The translations under genes were made by a program, and so were the position numbers. DNA of 64,000 bases, from contig JALCCG010000011.1 in assembly GCA_023212695.1 (NCBI GenBank), positions 108,358-172,357 on the forward strand, in the 5' to 3' direction. This document shows positions 42,720 to 52,622 of the stretch, piece after piece. The stretch comes from Sporisorium sorghi (lineage: Eukaryota; Basidiomycota; Ustilaginomycetes; Ustilaginales; Ustilaginaceae). The notes beneath the pieces are model-generated. The model searched no databases, had not been told where the DNA came from, and worked only from the letters and a program-made list of their open reading frames with translations. Position 1 is the stretch's first letter, and every line of letters begins with the position of its first letter.

Positions 42720-43498
42720 TGTGAGAAAGGATCCAGAGAAGAGGAGATTGGGTGGCGGGGCCAGGGTGGCAAGACCAGGGAAAACCAGATGCCAGGGCAG
42801 AGTCCAAGCAGCAAGGGTTGGAGGGATGACCAGCGTCCGTGGCAGTTATCAAAGGTGGTGGTGGGAGAAGAGCAAGAAGGACAACGTCGCACAACGGCAC
42901 AGATTTCATACACAAAACTTCGAGGAGCTTCAGGGTTCTTCCCTTCTCTCTCTCTCTCTCTTTTCATTTTCGACCTTATCGAGGATCATCTCCGTTCGCC
43001 CAAGGATGACTCCGCCGCACGTTGACCGACCGTCGAACCGCACACTCCGTAGCCAGCCATCCAGCAACGATCTCTGCCGCTTGTGCGCATCAACCCGGCG
43101 GACCTTTGACTTTTTTTTTGCCTCGTTTCTCGAGTCAGAAAAGAAATTTGAAAATCAAAGTCAAGGCAGCAGAGCAGCAGAACGAAAGGATTCGGGGCGA
43201 AAGATGGAAGCAAAAACGGCGAAGTGCGGATCAAAGGTCGGCAGAAAAGCGTCTGTGCCGCTTTACCCCGGCTTGCCTGTAAGGTGCGGCCTTTGGTTGT
43301 GATCCATATCGCGATTGTCAAGAGAAGGCACGATTAGACGATCAGACAGAGGCTTATCGCAGGATCGAGTGATTGATCGGAATGCAGCAGAGGCTGATGC
43401 TGAATGGTAGTCGAAACGACAAGGCAAGGTTTCGCTGCATCGTAGGCACACCACCGGTCCGATGTACATCTCCCAGCGCGGTCCCAACAACTTCCCAC
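42720..43498. other. Intergenic, permease promoter and dynamitin 3' region
   Basis: 779 bp between two minus-strand genes. A (CT)n run lies near 42942-42960; the remainder is of mixed composition. No gene supported. Confidence 0.6.
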
Positions 43499-44944
43499 TC
43501 AATGCTTAACCCTCTCCAACCTAGCTGCGACATCGTCGATCCTGCTCTGCAACGACTCGAGATTCGCCTCGACCTTCTTGCCATTCTCCTCCATATTCAC
43601 CTCGATCTTGCGCAACAGCTCGTCCATCTCGTGCTCCTGCACCTGCCTCTCTGCACTCGACTCCTGCAGCTCGTCCAACACGCTCCCAAAATGCGCCGCC
43701 GACGAGTGCAGCTCAGCCAGCGTCTGCAGCCGCGTCAACACCGATGGAATCACGGGCAGCAGCGGCTCGAGACGCGTCGACACGCTGAACAGCTGTTGCA
43801 GCTGCGTAAGCTCTGCCGGCGTGAGTGTCGATGTGGTGGCCGTACCGTCGGCGGGGGCGGGTTCGTTGCCGGTAGTGAGTTTGCGACGCACGTCGTGCAC
43901 GCGGTCCATTTCTGTGACTAGCACCTTGACGCGTCGGCTGATGGCGTCTAGATGGCGCGGTTGCGAGAGGATGGATAGTTGATGCTCGAGCCGCGACAAA
44001 GTGGATAGTACGGGACGCGAGACGGGCTTGGATTCGTCGAGTAGCGCTTGTTCCAGTCCCAGGGTGGATTCGAGCTCGGCGAGGCGCGCTTCCACTTGGA
44101 CCAGGTCGACGCCATTGCGCGTTTCGGAGGCTGCTGGAGCAGTGCCACTGGCAGCAGCAGCGGCAGTTTTCGAGGTCGAAGAAGCGCCGTCCGCTGCTGT
44201 TGACTGCTTGACCTGCTGCAACAGCGCCCGCAACGCCTCATTGTTCGCTTTGCTCTCCCCTACGCTCGCATCCGTCGACGAAGAAGGCACCGACAAGTTG
44301 GCCAGCTGACCCTGCAGAATTTCGAGTTGTTTCAACACCTCTGCGCTGTCCACTTGCTCCGACTGCGCCTCCTCCTCCTCCTTCGACGCTGCCGCCGCAC
44401 TAGCGTTCAACTCTTCCTCCAACTGACTCGCCTCGAACTTGAGCCTACGCAGCCGGTCCGCTACCGACTCCTGCCCCCTGTCCGCAGCGCCATCAATCGC
44501 ATACGTCGTCGTCTCGAGCCCGGCATCCCTCGGCCTCGTCGCAGCTGCCTTCCTCGCTGGCCTCTCCTTCTGCAACCGCCCCGAAAAGTCAGCGCTGCCG
44601 CCATCCAAATGAGTAGCACCGCTAAACTTGGCAGCTGCATCGTTGCGCGTCAACGACGAGCGGTCGATATCGTCCGAAGCCCCACCGCCGCCGTTCTTGC
44701 CATCGTTGCCGGCATGCTTGCGATGAGCACTGCGATCCGACTCGTCGCTCGATGTTTCGGTGTCCGTGTCGGTGGATCTCTGCTTGCGGGAGCGTTGACG
44801 TCCAGTGCGGCTCGCGTCGCGACTGGGACCCTGGTACTCGTACACGTCCGGTGCCGAGGTGTCGACGTCGGGGAGGCTGGCGTATTTGGTGTAGCTTGAG
44901 GAAGCGGCGCCTGGAGACGCGGATGCGCCAGCTTGCTGAGACAT
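43499..44944 (-). CDS. Dynactin subunit 2 (dynamitin, p50/JNM1)
   Basis: Dynamitin is the coiled-coil shoulder subunit of dynactin, which links cytoplasmic dynein to cargo and microtubules. The 481-residue product begins with the conserved motif YTKYASLPDVDTSAPDVYEY, the counterpart of KYADLP...PDVYE in animal p50. Several heptad-rich segments follow, for example RLRRLKFEASQLEEELNAS, VLKQLEILQGQLANL and a C-terminal coiled coil, ANLESLQSRIDDVAARLERV. The region between residues 40 and 140 is charged and disordered. The ATG at 44944 fits the family start. The frame is open upstream through A- and T-runs, but that part is not coding-like. Length is somewhat above the usual 400. Confidence 0.9.
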   Translation of the reverse strand: MSQQAGASASPGAASSSYTKYASLPDVDTSAPDVYEYQGPSRDASRTGRQRSRKQRSTDTDTETSSDESDRSAHRKHAGNDGKNGGGGASDDIDRSSLTRNDAAAKFSGATHLDGGSADFSGRLQKERPARKAAATRPRDAGLETTTYAIDGAADRGQESVADRLRRLKFEASQLEEELNASAAAASKEEEEAQSEQVDSAEVLKQLEILQGQLANLSVPSSSTDASVGESKANNEALRALLQQVKQSTAADGASSTSKTAAAAASGTAPAASETRNGVDLVQVEARLAELESTLGLEQALLDESKPVSRPVLSTLSRLEHQLSILSQPRHLDAISRRVKVLVTEMDRVHDVRRKLTTGNEPAPADGTATTSTLTPAELTQLQQLFSVSTRLEPLLPVIPSVLTRLQTLAELHSSAAHFGSVLDELQESSAERQVQEHEMDELLRKIEVNMEENGKKVEANLESLQSRIDDVAARLERVKH

Positions 44945-44974
44945 GATGAGAGCAGCGTGATGGTGGACGAAAGG

Positions 44975-45005
<31 letters not shown>

Positions 45006-45282
45006 AAGCTGCCCAACACTCTGGAAAAGCAACAAAAAAAGCTGGTCAGAGCGCGGCGCCGAGAGAGACCAACACTTTTCTTTTTTTTTTTTTTTTTTTT
45101 TTTTTTTTCGAGCCGCGTCGATTTTGGCGGGAATTTCAGCGGCACACGCACGCCACAGTGCAACAGCGACTGCAAACACGACCCCACATCAACCGCACCG
45201 CACACTCTCAGCAACAGCTTCATCTATTCATTCTTGACATTTGCAAACATGATTGGAAGCGGCACCGACTCTGCAGCCGAAT
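44945..45282. other. Dynamitin promoter with opposed A30 and T28 runs
   Basis: 338 bp holding A30 at 44975-45004 and T28 at 45081-45108, about 76 bp apart. On one strand the two runs can pair as a long A-T stem. The rest is the presumed dynamitin leader and the 3' region of the kinase gene. Confidence 0.7.
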
Positions 45283-46158
45283 CTACTGTCCAAGCTTGGC
45301 AAAAGTGCGGTCCATGGCCTGCTTGATCTCGGCGTACACCTGATCGACCGGCTTGATCGAGTCGACCTCGACCACGCGGTCCTGCTTGCGGTAGTAGTCG
45401 ACGACGGGCATCGAGGTGTCGACGAACGTCTCTATAGTCAGGGGTTGAGCGATGGTCAGCAAGCTGGTCACAAAAGGGAAAGCTATACGGCGGTGATACT
45501 CACGGAAACGCTTCTTGATCGACTCGATGTTATCGTCAGCCCTTCCACTGGTCTTGCCGCGCTCGAGGAGTCTCTCGAGCATGACCTGCTCGCTGCACTG
45601 CAAGAAGAGCACAAACTTGGACTCGCACACGGACTCGTCGAACTTGATCGCCTGGTCCATCTTGCGCGGGAAGCCGTCGACCAGAAACCTGCCCTTGCCC
45701 TCGGTCCACTTGTTCTTGTGCTCTTCAGGAACCGCATGGCCGGCATCGGTAGCGCCCTGCTTGGAAAGCGCCTCGGCGATGGCGTTGGAGAGCAGTGCGA
45801 CCGTCACCTCCATGGGCACGATCTTGCCTTCTTTGATGTAGTCGGCGATCATGGCGCCGTACTGCGAGCCGGGACGCTGCTGTTCGGCACGCAGCAGGTC
45901 GCCGGCGCTGAGGTGCACAAAGCCGTAGTCCTGCACGAGGCGAGCGCACTGCGTGCCCTTGCCCGCACCTGGACCGCCGAGCACAAACACCACTGTGACC
46001 TTGGACGAGTCGAAGCGAGGCGTGTCCTTCTCAACGGCAACGGCCGGAGCAGCGGCAGTGCCAGCAGGGGCGGCATCGTTGGCAGGAGCCGCATCCGAGG
46101 TGGACGTGGCATCAGCCTGTTCGTGCTTCTTGCGCTTGAGCTTGTCGAACAGACCCAT
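45283..46158 (-). CDS. URA6: UMP-CMP kinase
   Basis: Phosphorylates UMP and CMP with ATP in pyrimidine nucleotide synthesis. The protein has a 50-residue Ala-rich N-terminal extension. Then comes VFVLGGPGAGKGTQCARLV with the P-loop at residues 61-69, HLSAGDLLRAEQ, the NMP-binding region GKIVPMEVTVALL, FLVDGFPRKMDQA, and the LID motif LERGKTSGRADDN. I place an intron at 45432-45503 (72 nt, GTGAGT donor, GCTGAC branch, CTATAG acceptor). Removing it gives KKRFQTFVDTSMPVVDYY, which matches the family, and a 267-residue protein. Because the intron is a multiple of three and has no stop codon, the unspliced frame is also open (291 residues), with a 24-residue insertion after FRE that does not fit the family. 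Confidence 0.94.
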   Translation of the reverse strand: MGLFDKLKRKKHEQADATSTSDAAPANDAAPAGTAAAPAVAVEKDTPRFDSSKVTVVFVLGGPGAGKGTQCARLVQDYGFVHLSAGDLLRAEQQRPGSQYGAMIADYIKEGKIVPMEVTVALLSNAIAEALSKQGATDAGHAVPEEHKNKWTEGKGRFLVDGFPRKMDQAIKFDESVCESKFVLFLQCSEQVMLERLLERGKTSGRADDNIESIKKRFREYHRRIAFPFVTSLLTIAQPLTIETFVDTSMPVVDYYRKQDRVVEVDSIKPVDQVYAEIKQAMDRTFAKLGQ

Positions 46159-46313
46159 CCTGCCTAGCAGAGTCTTTTGCCAGTTAATCTTGGGCGAACT
46201 TGTCCGGCGACGTTTCCCTCGTTAAGCTTTCTACAAAAAAAAAAGCCTGCGAGAGACAGCTATGGGGAATTGGCGAGAAGACAGTCGAAGCTGAGAGCAG
46301 TGTGAGATGAAGA

Positions 46314-46580
46314 TCACTGAGGATCCTGCGAGCGTGGAGGGATGAGCGGGTTGGGATGAGGAATGCGTTTCTCGCGCAGGTGCTTTTGAGGATCGTCGTG
46401 GCGTGTGCGAGAGATGTAGGCGAATGTACCAAACGCAGCGATGGCAATCAGCACGAATCCAACGGGGCTCGGGTGGTTCTTTTGCGGTTTGGACGAGTAG
46501 CTGCGTGCAGGAAAGGAAGCGAGGCGGTCAAAGCGTGCGAGACGGATAGACTGTGCCGGCAATGTGCTGCTGCGTAGCAT
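46314..46580 (-). CDS. Small single-pass mitochondrial protein
   Basis: An 88-residue protein. The first 30 residues are rich in Arg, Ser and Ala without acids (MLRSSTLPAQSIRLARF, RSYSS), a likely mitochondrial presequence. One membrane helix follows (PVGFVLIAIAAFGTFAYISR), then a short basic Pro-rich tail ending in RIPHPNPLIPPRSQDPQ. This layout is common in small inner-membrane proteins of fungi. I do not recognise a named family. It is divergent from the FAM32A homologue and lies 155 bp upstream of URA6 on the same strand. Confidence 0.65.
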   Translation of the reverse strand: MLRSSTLPAQSIRLARFDRLASFPARSYSSKPQKNHPSPVGFVLIAIAAFGTFAYISRTRHDDPQKHLREKRIPHPNPLIPPRSQDPQ

Positions 46581-47372
46581 TCGCGTGGAAGCAGTTGACG
46601 AGAAGGGGAGAGAGTGATGAGGAGGAGAAGCAAGATGCAGGCGGACAATCGAGTCAAGTTAGGGATGCCTTGCAGCGATCGCTTCGAGATGGCTTACCTT
46701 TGGCGCAGAGCCACTAAAAATAAAGTTAACCCCATTTCCGGACAAACAGCTTGCACCACAAAAGCCCACACACATCCGCACAAGCCTCGGCCTTTGTCAC
46801 TCTGATAGTGACGACGGACACCCTGTCCCGCACAGCCGGATCGATTGATCCGCATCAAAAGCATTTGACAGTCACACTCGACTTGCAGATCAGGATGGAC
46901 CAAGAAAGAAGAGCCCACAAATGCAATGCAATGGCGGTTGATCCCTGCGCTGTGCAGTCTATCGTACGAGAGATAACGCGCCAAAACTCAATGTGGAGAA
47001 AATGGTCTTGAGGGGGTATCAAAAAAGTCCCCGTCCCAATTTGCCCGCCAGGGAAATTGGGGATGGGGAAATTTTTGATTACATAAGCCCTGCCAAATTG
47101 ACAAACCCCAGAGATGGGGATCCTTTTCCCCATCCACAGGGTTTTGCTGAAAATGTTAGACCTTTAATTCAAATTCCAGGTTCCAATTTCGGGGGGGGGG
47201 GGCTTCAAAATTCACAGGAAACCCGTCCCGTGAATTTCCCCAAAATTGGGGTTTTTTTTTTTTTTGATACCCCCTTTGAAAGGTGCTTTCGAGAATCATC
47301 ATCTTCCTTTGCATCACCATCCAGTCGAAACAGTCGCAGGTCCATACTTGCTGGCAGGTGTAGGCCACAATA
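46581..47372. other. Divergent region containing an inverted-repeat element
   Basis: 792 bp between the small mitochondrial gene and the FAM32A start. It holds the 263-bp inverted-repeat element at 47012-47274 and otherwise no coding signal. Confidence 0.6.
47012..47274. mobile_element. Small non-coding element with terminal inverted repeats (MITE-like)
   Basis: The left end GGGGGTATCAAAAAA (47012-47026) is the inverse complement of the right end, a T run followed by GATACCCCC (47266-47274). The 5-bp flanks CTTGA and TTTGA agree at four of five positions, a possible imperfect target-site duplication. The interior is odd: clustered G, C, A and T homopolymers (G11 near 47190, T14 before the right end) and internal complementary blocks such as CCAATTT with AAATTGG. 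It carries no open frame of note. The composition differs from all neighbouring DNA. It ends 98 bp before the FAM32A ATG. Confidence 0.45.
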
Positions 47373-47877
47373 ATGTCGTCGTCATCCTCGGCGTACGCAT
47401 TCAAGCCGGGTGGATCGCTTAAACTCAAAGGGGACGACGGCAAGAAGGACAAGAACAAGTAAGTGCTTTGCTTGCATTTCGATGAATTCTGCAGCCAACT
47501 GACCCAATCATCCTCTCTTTCCCGTGTCTACCCTCGATAGGAAGAAGAAAGTCAAGTCGTCGCTCTCACACGATTCCAAGCACGCATCTACATCCGCATC
47601 CTCCTCCCACTCTTCGTCCAAGCAAAAGGCGGTCTACGATGACGACGCAGACGAGCTGAAACGAGACCAAGACCGAGACAGCAGCATTACCACTACTGCT
47701 GGAGGGAGAGCCATGACCGAAGCAGAGCGCAAGTTCGAGCAGGTGCGCAGAAAGCGCATGCACCAGCGCATCGCCAAGGAAGCGCGCACTTCACACAAGG
47801 AGAAGGTCGACGCCTTCAACAAGTACCTCGGATCTCTATCCGAGCATCATGACATCCCCAAGGTTGGGCCGGGCTGA
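47373..47877 (+). CDS. FAM32A homologue (DUF1754), probable spliceosome factor
   Basis: FAM32A acts in the human step-II (C*) spliceosome, stabilising the 3' splice site. Exon 1 is 47373-47458, the intron 47459-47540 (82 nt, GTAAGT donor, GATAG acceptor), exon 2 47541-47877, giving 140 residues. The N-terminus carries FKPGGSLKLKGDDGKKDKNK across the junction, equivalent to the GPLKLKG motif. The C-terminus, RMHQRIAKEARTSHKEKVD and LSEHHDIPKVGPG, matches the conserved HK-VE-FN...LTEHYDIPKV end. The middle is Ser-rich and acidic. The family usually has about 110-150 residues. The fit is clear despite the short length. Confidence 0.92.
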
Positions 47878-48142
47878 TCTGTCTCTCAATCACTCTGAAT
47901 CGACATATCAGAGAAGCCCTTTCTGTGCTATGCGTTTGTTTGAAAGTGCGCCGCAATGAGCAGCTCATGCAACCAGACAAGTCAGGGTCCAAGATTTTCA
48001 TTTCTGCTTTTCAATTTTTCGCCTTTTGAGTGGTTGCTTGTTTTTTCCGCACGTCGTACGAGCAAGCTCTCTTATCAGCTGGCTCTCCACAACCAGCATC
48101 TCTTTCTGTCGTCACACACCCATCCTCGCTCCGGTCGCAACC

Positions 48143-50299
48143 ATGTCAGCAGACGCCCTCCAAGCGGCGCGATACGCCGTCGACGAGTGTCACAAGAAGG
48201 ATCCGGCCTACCTCTCGCGCCCTTCCACCGACGACTCGACCAAAACCAAAGTCGACGAGCTGACCTATGCGGACCGTATGGAGTACTGGGCCTCGCACCT
48301 GATCGGCCTGCGCATCGAGACCCCCGAATACCAAGAATTCAGTGCACTCGTCTCGCCCTCACCCACATCCGACGTCGAGTCGATCACGCGCACGGGCGAC
48401 CTGCTGCGTATCGCCGCGCGCTGCCAGCACCTCGAGCGCTTCCTCACCCCGCGCTCCTCGTACCCGGACGGCAAAGCAGGCTACCTCAAGTGGCGCCGCG
48501 ACCTGTACAAGATCCAGGCGGACCGCGCCAAGCACCTGCTAACCGAGGCCGGGGTGGACGAGAAGAGCGCAGAGTGGGTGCACAAGTGGGTGAGCAAGAC
48601 CGAGCTCCACCCCGGCAAGGAGTCGGGCGACCTGGGCACGCAGTTGCTGGAGGACGCTGCGGTGCTGGTGTTTTTGCAGGAGGAGCTGGAGCTGTTCGCG
48701 GGCCAGCATCAGGAGTATGACGAGGCCAAGTTTGTCGATATTATCAAGAAGACGTGGAGGAAGCTGAGCGAGTTGGGCAAGCAGGAGGCGCTGAAGTTGA
48801 GCATGCCAAAGGGGTTGGAGCCGATCGTGATCAAGGGCATTGCGAGTTTGGAGGGCAAGCCTGTAGAGCAACAGCAAGGGTAAGATATCTTTCTCATGGA
48901 TACGACGATTGGATCTTTCGATGATGCCCCCAAACTCCTCCTTCCCCTTTCCCTTTGCTCCCGTGATCGCGTCTTTGTATGCTCTTGGATCGATATCCTC
49001 CCACTCCAAAGTGCATGCAAACGAGCGTCCTTCTGCCCTCATCCTGACCCAAACATCTCTGTCTGATGGCCTGTGTCCCACTCACATTGAACCCATGTCT
49101 GACGCCTCCTTACCCCCTTACCCCCTCCGTTCGACAGACCATCGACCACCTCCAGCACAACATCCGCCGACCCCACCCCGCACAAGAAGCAAACCTCGTC
49201 CTCCGCGCCCCTCGCACCGCGCGCCCTCCGCCCCAAAACCGCCGCCGAAGCCGAAGCCCTTCTCGCGACCCTCTCACCCACCTCGCCCCCACCGGACCTA
49301 TTCGGCGCACGCCTGCTCACGACCACGTCGGACATCTGGTCGCACAATGCGTGGGACCACGTCACGCCGCCGCCGTCGCACTACGCGGCCGTTGCGGAGA
49401 CCCTCGCGCGTCAGGCCGAGACCAAGCTGTCGCTGGAGGAAGCCGAAACGTTCCACTCGGCGCCAGCTAGTTACTGGGACGTGTTCTACAGCGCGCATGA
49501 GAACCGGTTTTTCAAGGACCGCAAGTGGCTGCACCTCGAGTTTCCCGAACTGGTCGAGGCGACGCTGGCGGCTGCTGGGGAGCGGGTGGTGTTGGAAGTG
49601 GGGTGTGGGGCGGGGAACACCGTGTTTCCGCTGTTGGAGATCAACGCCAACCCCGCGTTGCGCATCCATGCGTGCGATTACAGCAAGGAGGCCGTCAGTG
49701 TCGTCCGGAGCAATCCGCTGTACTCGGCTCCACCTGCGGGTGCAAAGTGCAGCGCGAGCGTGTGGGACCTCTGCAGCCCGCACGCGCTGCCCGACGGCCT
49801 AGAGCAGGGCAGCGTGGACATCGTCGTGCTCATCTTTGTCTTCTCCGCCCTCCACCCCAGGGAGTGGCTCCAAGCGGTGAAGAACATCAAAGCGCTGCTG
49901 AAACCAGGCGGAATCGTGCTCTTCAGGGACTATGGACGGTACGACCTCCCCCAGCTCAGGTTCAAGAAACGCAGGATGTTAGAGGACAACTTCTACCTGC
50001 GTGGAGATGGGACGCGCGTCTACTTCTTCGAGCCCCAGCAGCTGTTTGATATTTTCAACGCGCAGCCCCAGTCCACTACCACGGTCACTACGAGCGAAGA
50101 GGAGGGCCAAGCGCAGCAGACAGAAGAGTCAGATGCAAACAAAGAGGACAAGGTCGAGGAAAGCGCGGAAAACGACGCGGAAACGTACGACTTCGCCACA
50201 ACGCAGATGGCCATCGATCGGCGTCTGATCGTTAATCGCAAGGAGAGGAAGCAGATGTACAGGGTGTGGCTCCAGGCCAAGTTTCAGCTCCTTGCTTAG
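48143..50299 (+). CDS. Probable DUF4202-Trm140/METTL2 fusion: tRNA m3C methyltransferase
   Basis: Exon 1 (48143-48879) encodes a complete DUF4202 domain (ADRMEYWASHLIGLRI, RCQHLERFLTPRSSYPDG, GYLKWRRDLYKIQADRAK, LGTQLLEDAAVLVFLQEEL). Its apparent stop at 48881 lies inside a consensus donor, GG|GTAAGAT. Exon 2 (49138-50299) encodes a Trm140/METTL2-type methyltransferase: IWSHNAWDHV, SAHENRFFKDRKWLHLEFPE, SAM motif VLEVGCGAGNTVFPL, GIVLFRDYGRYD and VNRKERKQMYRVWLQAKFQ. This family forms 3-methylcytidine at position 32 of tRNAs. Joining through a 258-nt intron (CTGAC branch site, GTTCGACAG acceptor) keeps phase exactly and gives 632 residues. The methyltransferase frame has a stop at 49100 and no ATG before the core, so an upstream exon is required. 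The alternative is two genes with a short separate first exon inside 48900-49050. Confidence 0.72.
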
Positions 50300-50601
50300 T
50301 GACCACCCGCGATCGATAGACAAGTCGGACACCAAAATAGAATAGATGCTGCATCTCACCACAGCGCTACTGCTAGTCGTGTCGAGAAGAAACGGCCGGT
50401 AAACAAGAGACAGATGCATTGAAGAAGCGTGAAGAAAAAGTATACAACAAGGGATCCACCTCATCCCTGAAGAGGCAAGAGTGCAGGCGGCAGATGCATC
50501 TGCGAGGCAGGCGACAGGAGAGAGGGTATACTCCACCCTAGCGCAGGCTCGGATCCATCCGCTGATTGCCGTCCCTACGAATGATCTAAGATGCGTGCAA
50601 A
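50300..50601. other. Intergenic, shared 3' region of the Trm140 fusion and eRF1
   Basis: 302 bp between convergent stop codons; nothing recognisable. Confidence 0.6.
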
Positions 50602-51918
50602 TTAATCGTCCGAGTCGTCGCTCATGAACTCGTCCTCGTCCTCGAACACCGCCATATCCTCGAAGGCCACCTTGTAACGCAGAATGCCACCGATACCACC
50701 GAAACCCTTGCAGAACTGCATGCCCTCTTGCGATCGGTCCGTGACGAATTCGAGGTTCGTACCAAACTGGCGGTAGTTCTCGGCGAGCCATTCGAGCAGC
50801 GGCATGGGATCTTCGACCTGCTCCATAGCCTCACCCGTAGCGCGGTCCATAAAACGGGTACGATCCTTCTCCTGCTCCTTGGTGAGCATCAACACCTGCT
50901 GACTGCCATCGCTGTCCTTGAGCACGTAGCGCGTGACATCCAAATTCTCCCAAACAATCAGCGTCTCGACAGCACCGAGGTCCAACGCCTTGAACGTGTC
51001 GTCCAGACCGAAGCAGTACTTGCCCGTCTCCATCGAGATCTCGTCAAAGTACTTCTGGATCAACTTTTTCTCCTGGACAAACTTGACGTTCGACAAGGTC
51101 TCGGCAGCCAGCTCGATCGCCTGATTAAAACCGTTCTCGCCTCCGTACGATACATCGACGATCTTGACAATCTTGGGTTGCAGACGATAGTCAAACATGT
51201 CGGACTGGCTGAGCTCGGTCTTGAAATCGGCGGAACCTGCCAGCACCAAACCGGCGACGTTGCACTTGTTGTCGGTGATAAAGTGCTGGGTGGAGAGCTC
51301 TGCGATCTTGCGCACGTAGTTGTGGCGTGCCTCTTCACGCAGACGCGCAAAACGCAGTGCGGACTGACCACCACGGCCGTGCTTCTTGGGCAAGTCGACC
51401 GAGAGCTTCTGCAGCACGGTACGTGTGTTTCCCGAAAGAGTACCGAAGAGCGAGCCGTTGCCATCCATGACAATGAAACCAAACTTGGCATCGGCCTCGA
51501 GGAGCTCGGATAGCGCCTCTGTGTGGAACTTGTTGTCGCAAAGGTAGAGCGAGGTGTTGATGGGCTTGAACGGCTCAAAGGAAAAGTTGACCTTCTTCTC
51601 CTTGCCTTCGTCTGTGAGGATGGTGCCGCAGTACACGACCAGGCCGTTGTCCGGTACCCTGCTGTAGAGCTTCAGACGCTGCTGTGTGGAGGTGATGGCG
51701 GCGAGCACCGAGAGACGGTTGACGCGCGACTTGATGTTGGAGGCAGTGCCGTACTCTTGAGTCAACATGTTGGAAGCTTGGGAGATTTGGGATTTTGGTG
51801 GAAGAATGAGCGAGATCATCGAGGTACCGGCGCCGCGAGCAGCATCGAGCTGCTTGACGAGCTTCTTGACCTTCCAGATCTGTATGTTGGCCTCGGCGGC
51901 ATCTCCTGCGTTGGCCAT
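50602..51918 (-). CDS. SUP45: Eukaryotic peptide chain release factor 1 (eRF1)
   Basis: Recognises all three stop codons in the ribosomal A site and triggers peptide release with eRF3. The 438-residue product has the complete eRF1 motif set: [15 protein letters not shown] near residues 58-72, the YxCxxxF stop-decoding motif YLCDNKF, and GGQ at residues 183-185 within [13 protein letters not shown]. The eRF3-binding C-terminal domain ends in the acidic tail [13 protein letters not shown]. Length and motif spacing match yeast Sup45 and human eRF1. One exon. A (GT)n run lies immediately upstream of the ATG. The motifs show standard stop-codon recognition, so no code change is suggested. Confidence 0.98.
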   Translation of the reverse strand: MANAGDAAEANIQIWKVKKLVKQLDAARGAGTSMISLILPPKSQISQASNMLTQEYGTASNIKSRVNRLSVLAAITSTQQRLKLYSRVPDNGLVVYCGTILTDEGKEKKVNFSFEPFKPINTSLYLCDNKFHTEALSELLEADAKFGFIVMDGNGSLFGTLSGNTRTVLQKLSVDLPKKHGRGGQSALRFARLREEARHNYVRKIAELSTQHFITDNKCNVAGLVLAGSADFKTELSQSDMFDYRLQPKIVKIVDVSYGGENGFNQAIELAAETLSNVKFVQEKKLIQKYFDEISMETGKYCFGLDDTFKALDLGAVETLIVWENLDVTRYVLKDSDGSQQVLMLTKEQEKDRTRFMDRATGEAMEQVEDPMPLLEWLAENYRQFGTNLEFVTDRSQEGMQFCKGFGGIGGILRYKVAFEDMAVFEDEDEFMSDDSDD

Positions 51919-52622
51919 TTTGTGTGTGTGTGTGTGTGAGTGATTCGATCGATCCCTGCTCGAGTCGAAGGATTAGAGGGAGCCTGTGCCTGAAGCAAGT
52001 GTGAGTGTCACGAGCGTGTGACTGCTGCTTGCTGAAGAAAAGGGAATTCGAGTGACGTGCGATGAATGGAAGACGGAAGGGCGAGGGTGAGGTGAAGATT
52101 GATGGTGATGAAGGAGCTCTGTTCGAGAGGAAAAGTCGTGTGTGTGCGAGAAGAAGAAAAAGTCGTCACTTTGCGCCGCCACGCACAATCTTTGAATTCG
52201 CCGCTCTGGCTCAGCTTGTCGAGCGAGCGATTTCTGCCTGATTTCTGCCTGATTTCTGCCTCTTGAGAAAAAGCAGACGAAAAATTCGAGCCGATTTGGA
52301 AGTTTGTCCAGGCAGTCGATCGGGAGATGAGAAGCTCAGCTTGGGCCAAGCCTTGGTTGGCTGCTGCGCGTGTTTGCTGTTGAAAAAAAAAAAAAGAGCC
52401 GACTTGCCGGTCCATTCACCTCTTTCAAGAATGTGGGGTCATTGCTTCCGCTCAGTCCCACTTCCATCACCATCCATCGCAAAGCCACTCTGGGCTAGTT
52501 GCAACCGCTACTAAAAGACTGCCTTCTGGCACGGCCACACGCAACGCATCGGAACGAAACGACGCACTCTCGAGGATAGATACACGCGCTTTCATTGCCG
52601 TACCCTCGCGGCCGTCTCCACC
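51919..52622. other. Divergent promoter region between eRF1 and PEX1
   Basis: 704 bp between divergent starts. It contains (GT)9 near 51921-51938 next to the eRF1 ATG, three exact 11-bp direct repeats GATTTCTGCCT at 52229-52261, and A14 near 52382-52395. No gene. Confidence 0.7.
52229..52261. repeat. Three tandem 11-bp repeats in a divergent promoter
   Basis: GATTTCTGCCT occurs three times head to tail without mismatch, about 310 bp upstream of the eRF1 start and 360 bp upstream of PEX1. Exact copies at one helical turn spacing could be binding sites. Confidence 0.8.

Noticed and set aside
51919..51945. (GT)n beside the eRF1 start as a telomere-like or functional element
   Set aside because: It is a plain short dinucleotide repeat like others in the window.
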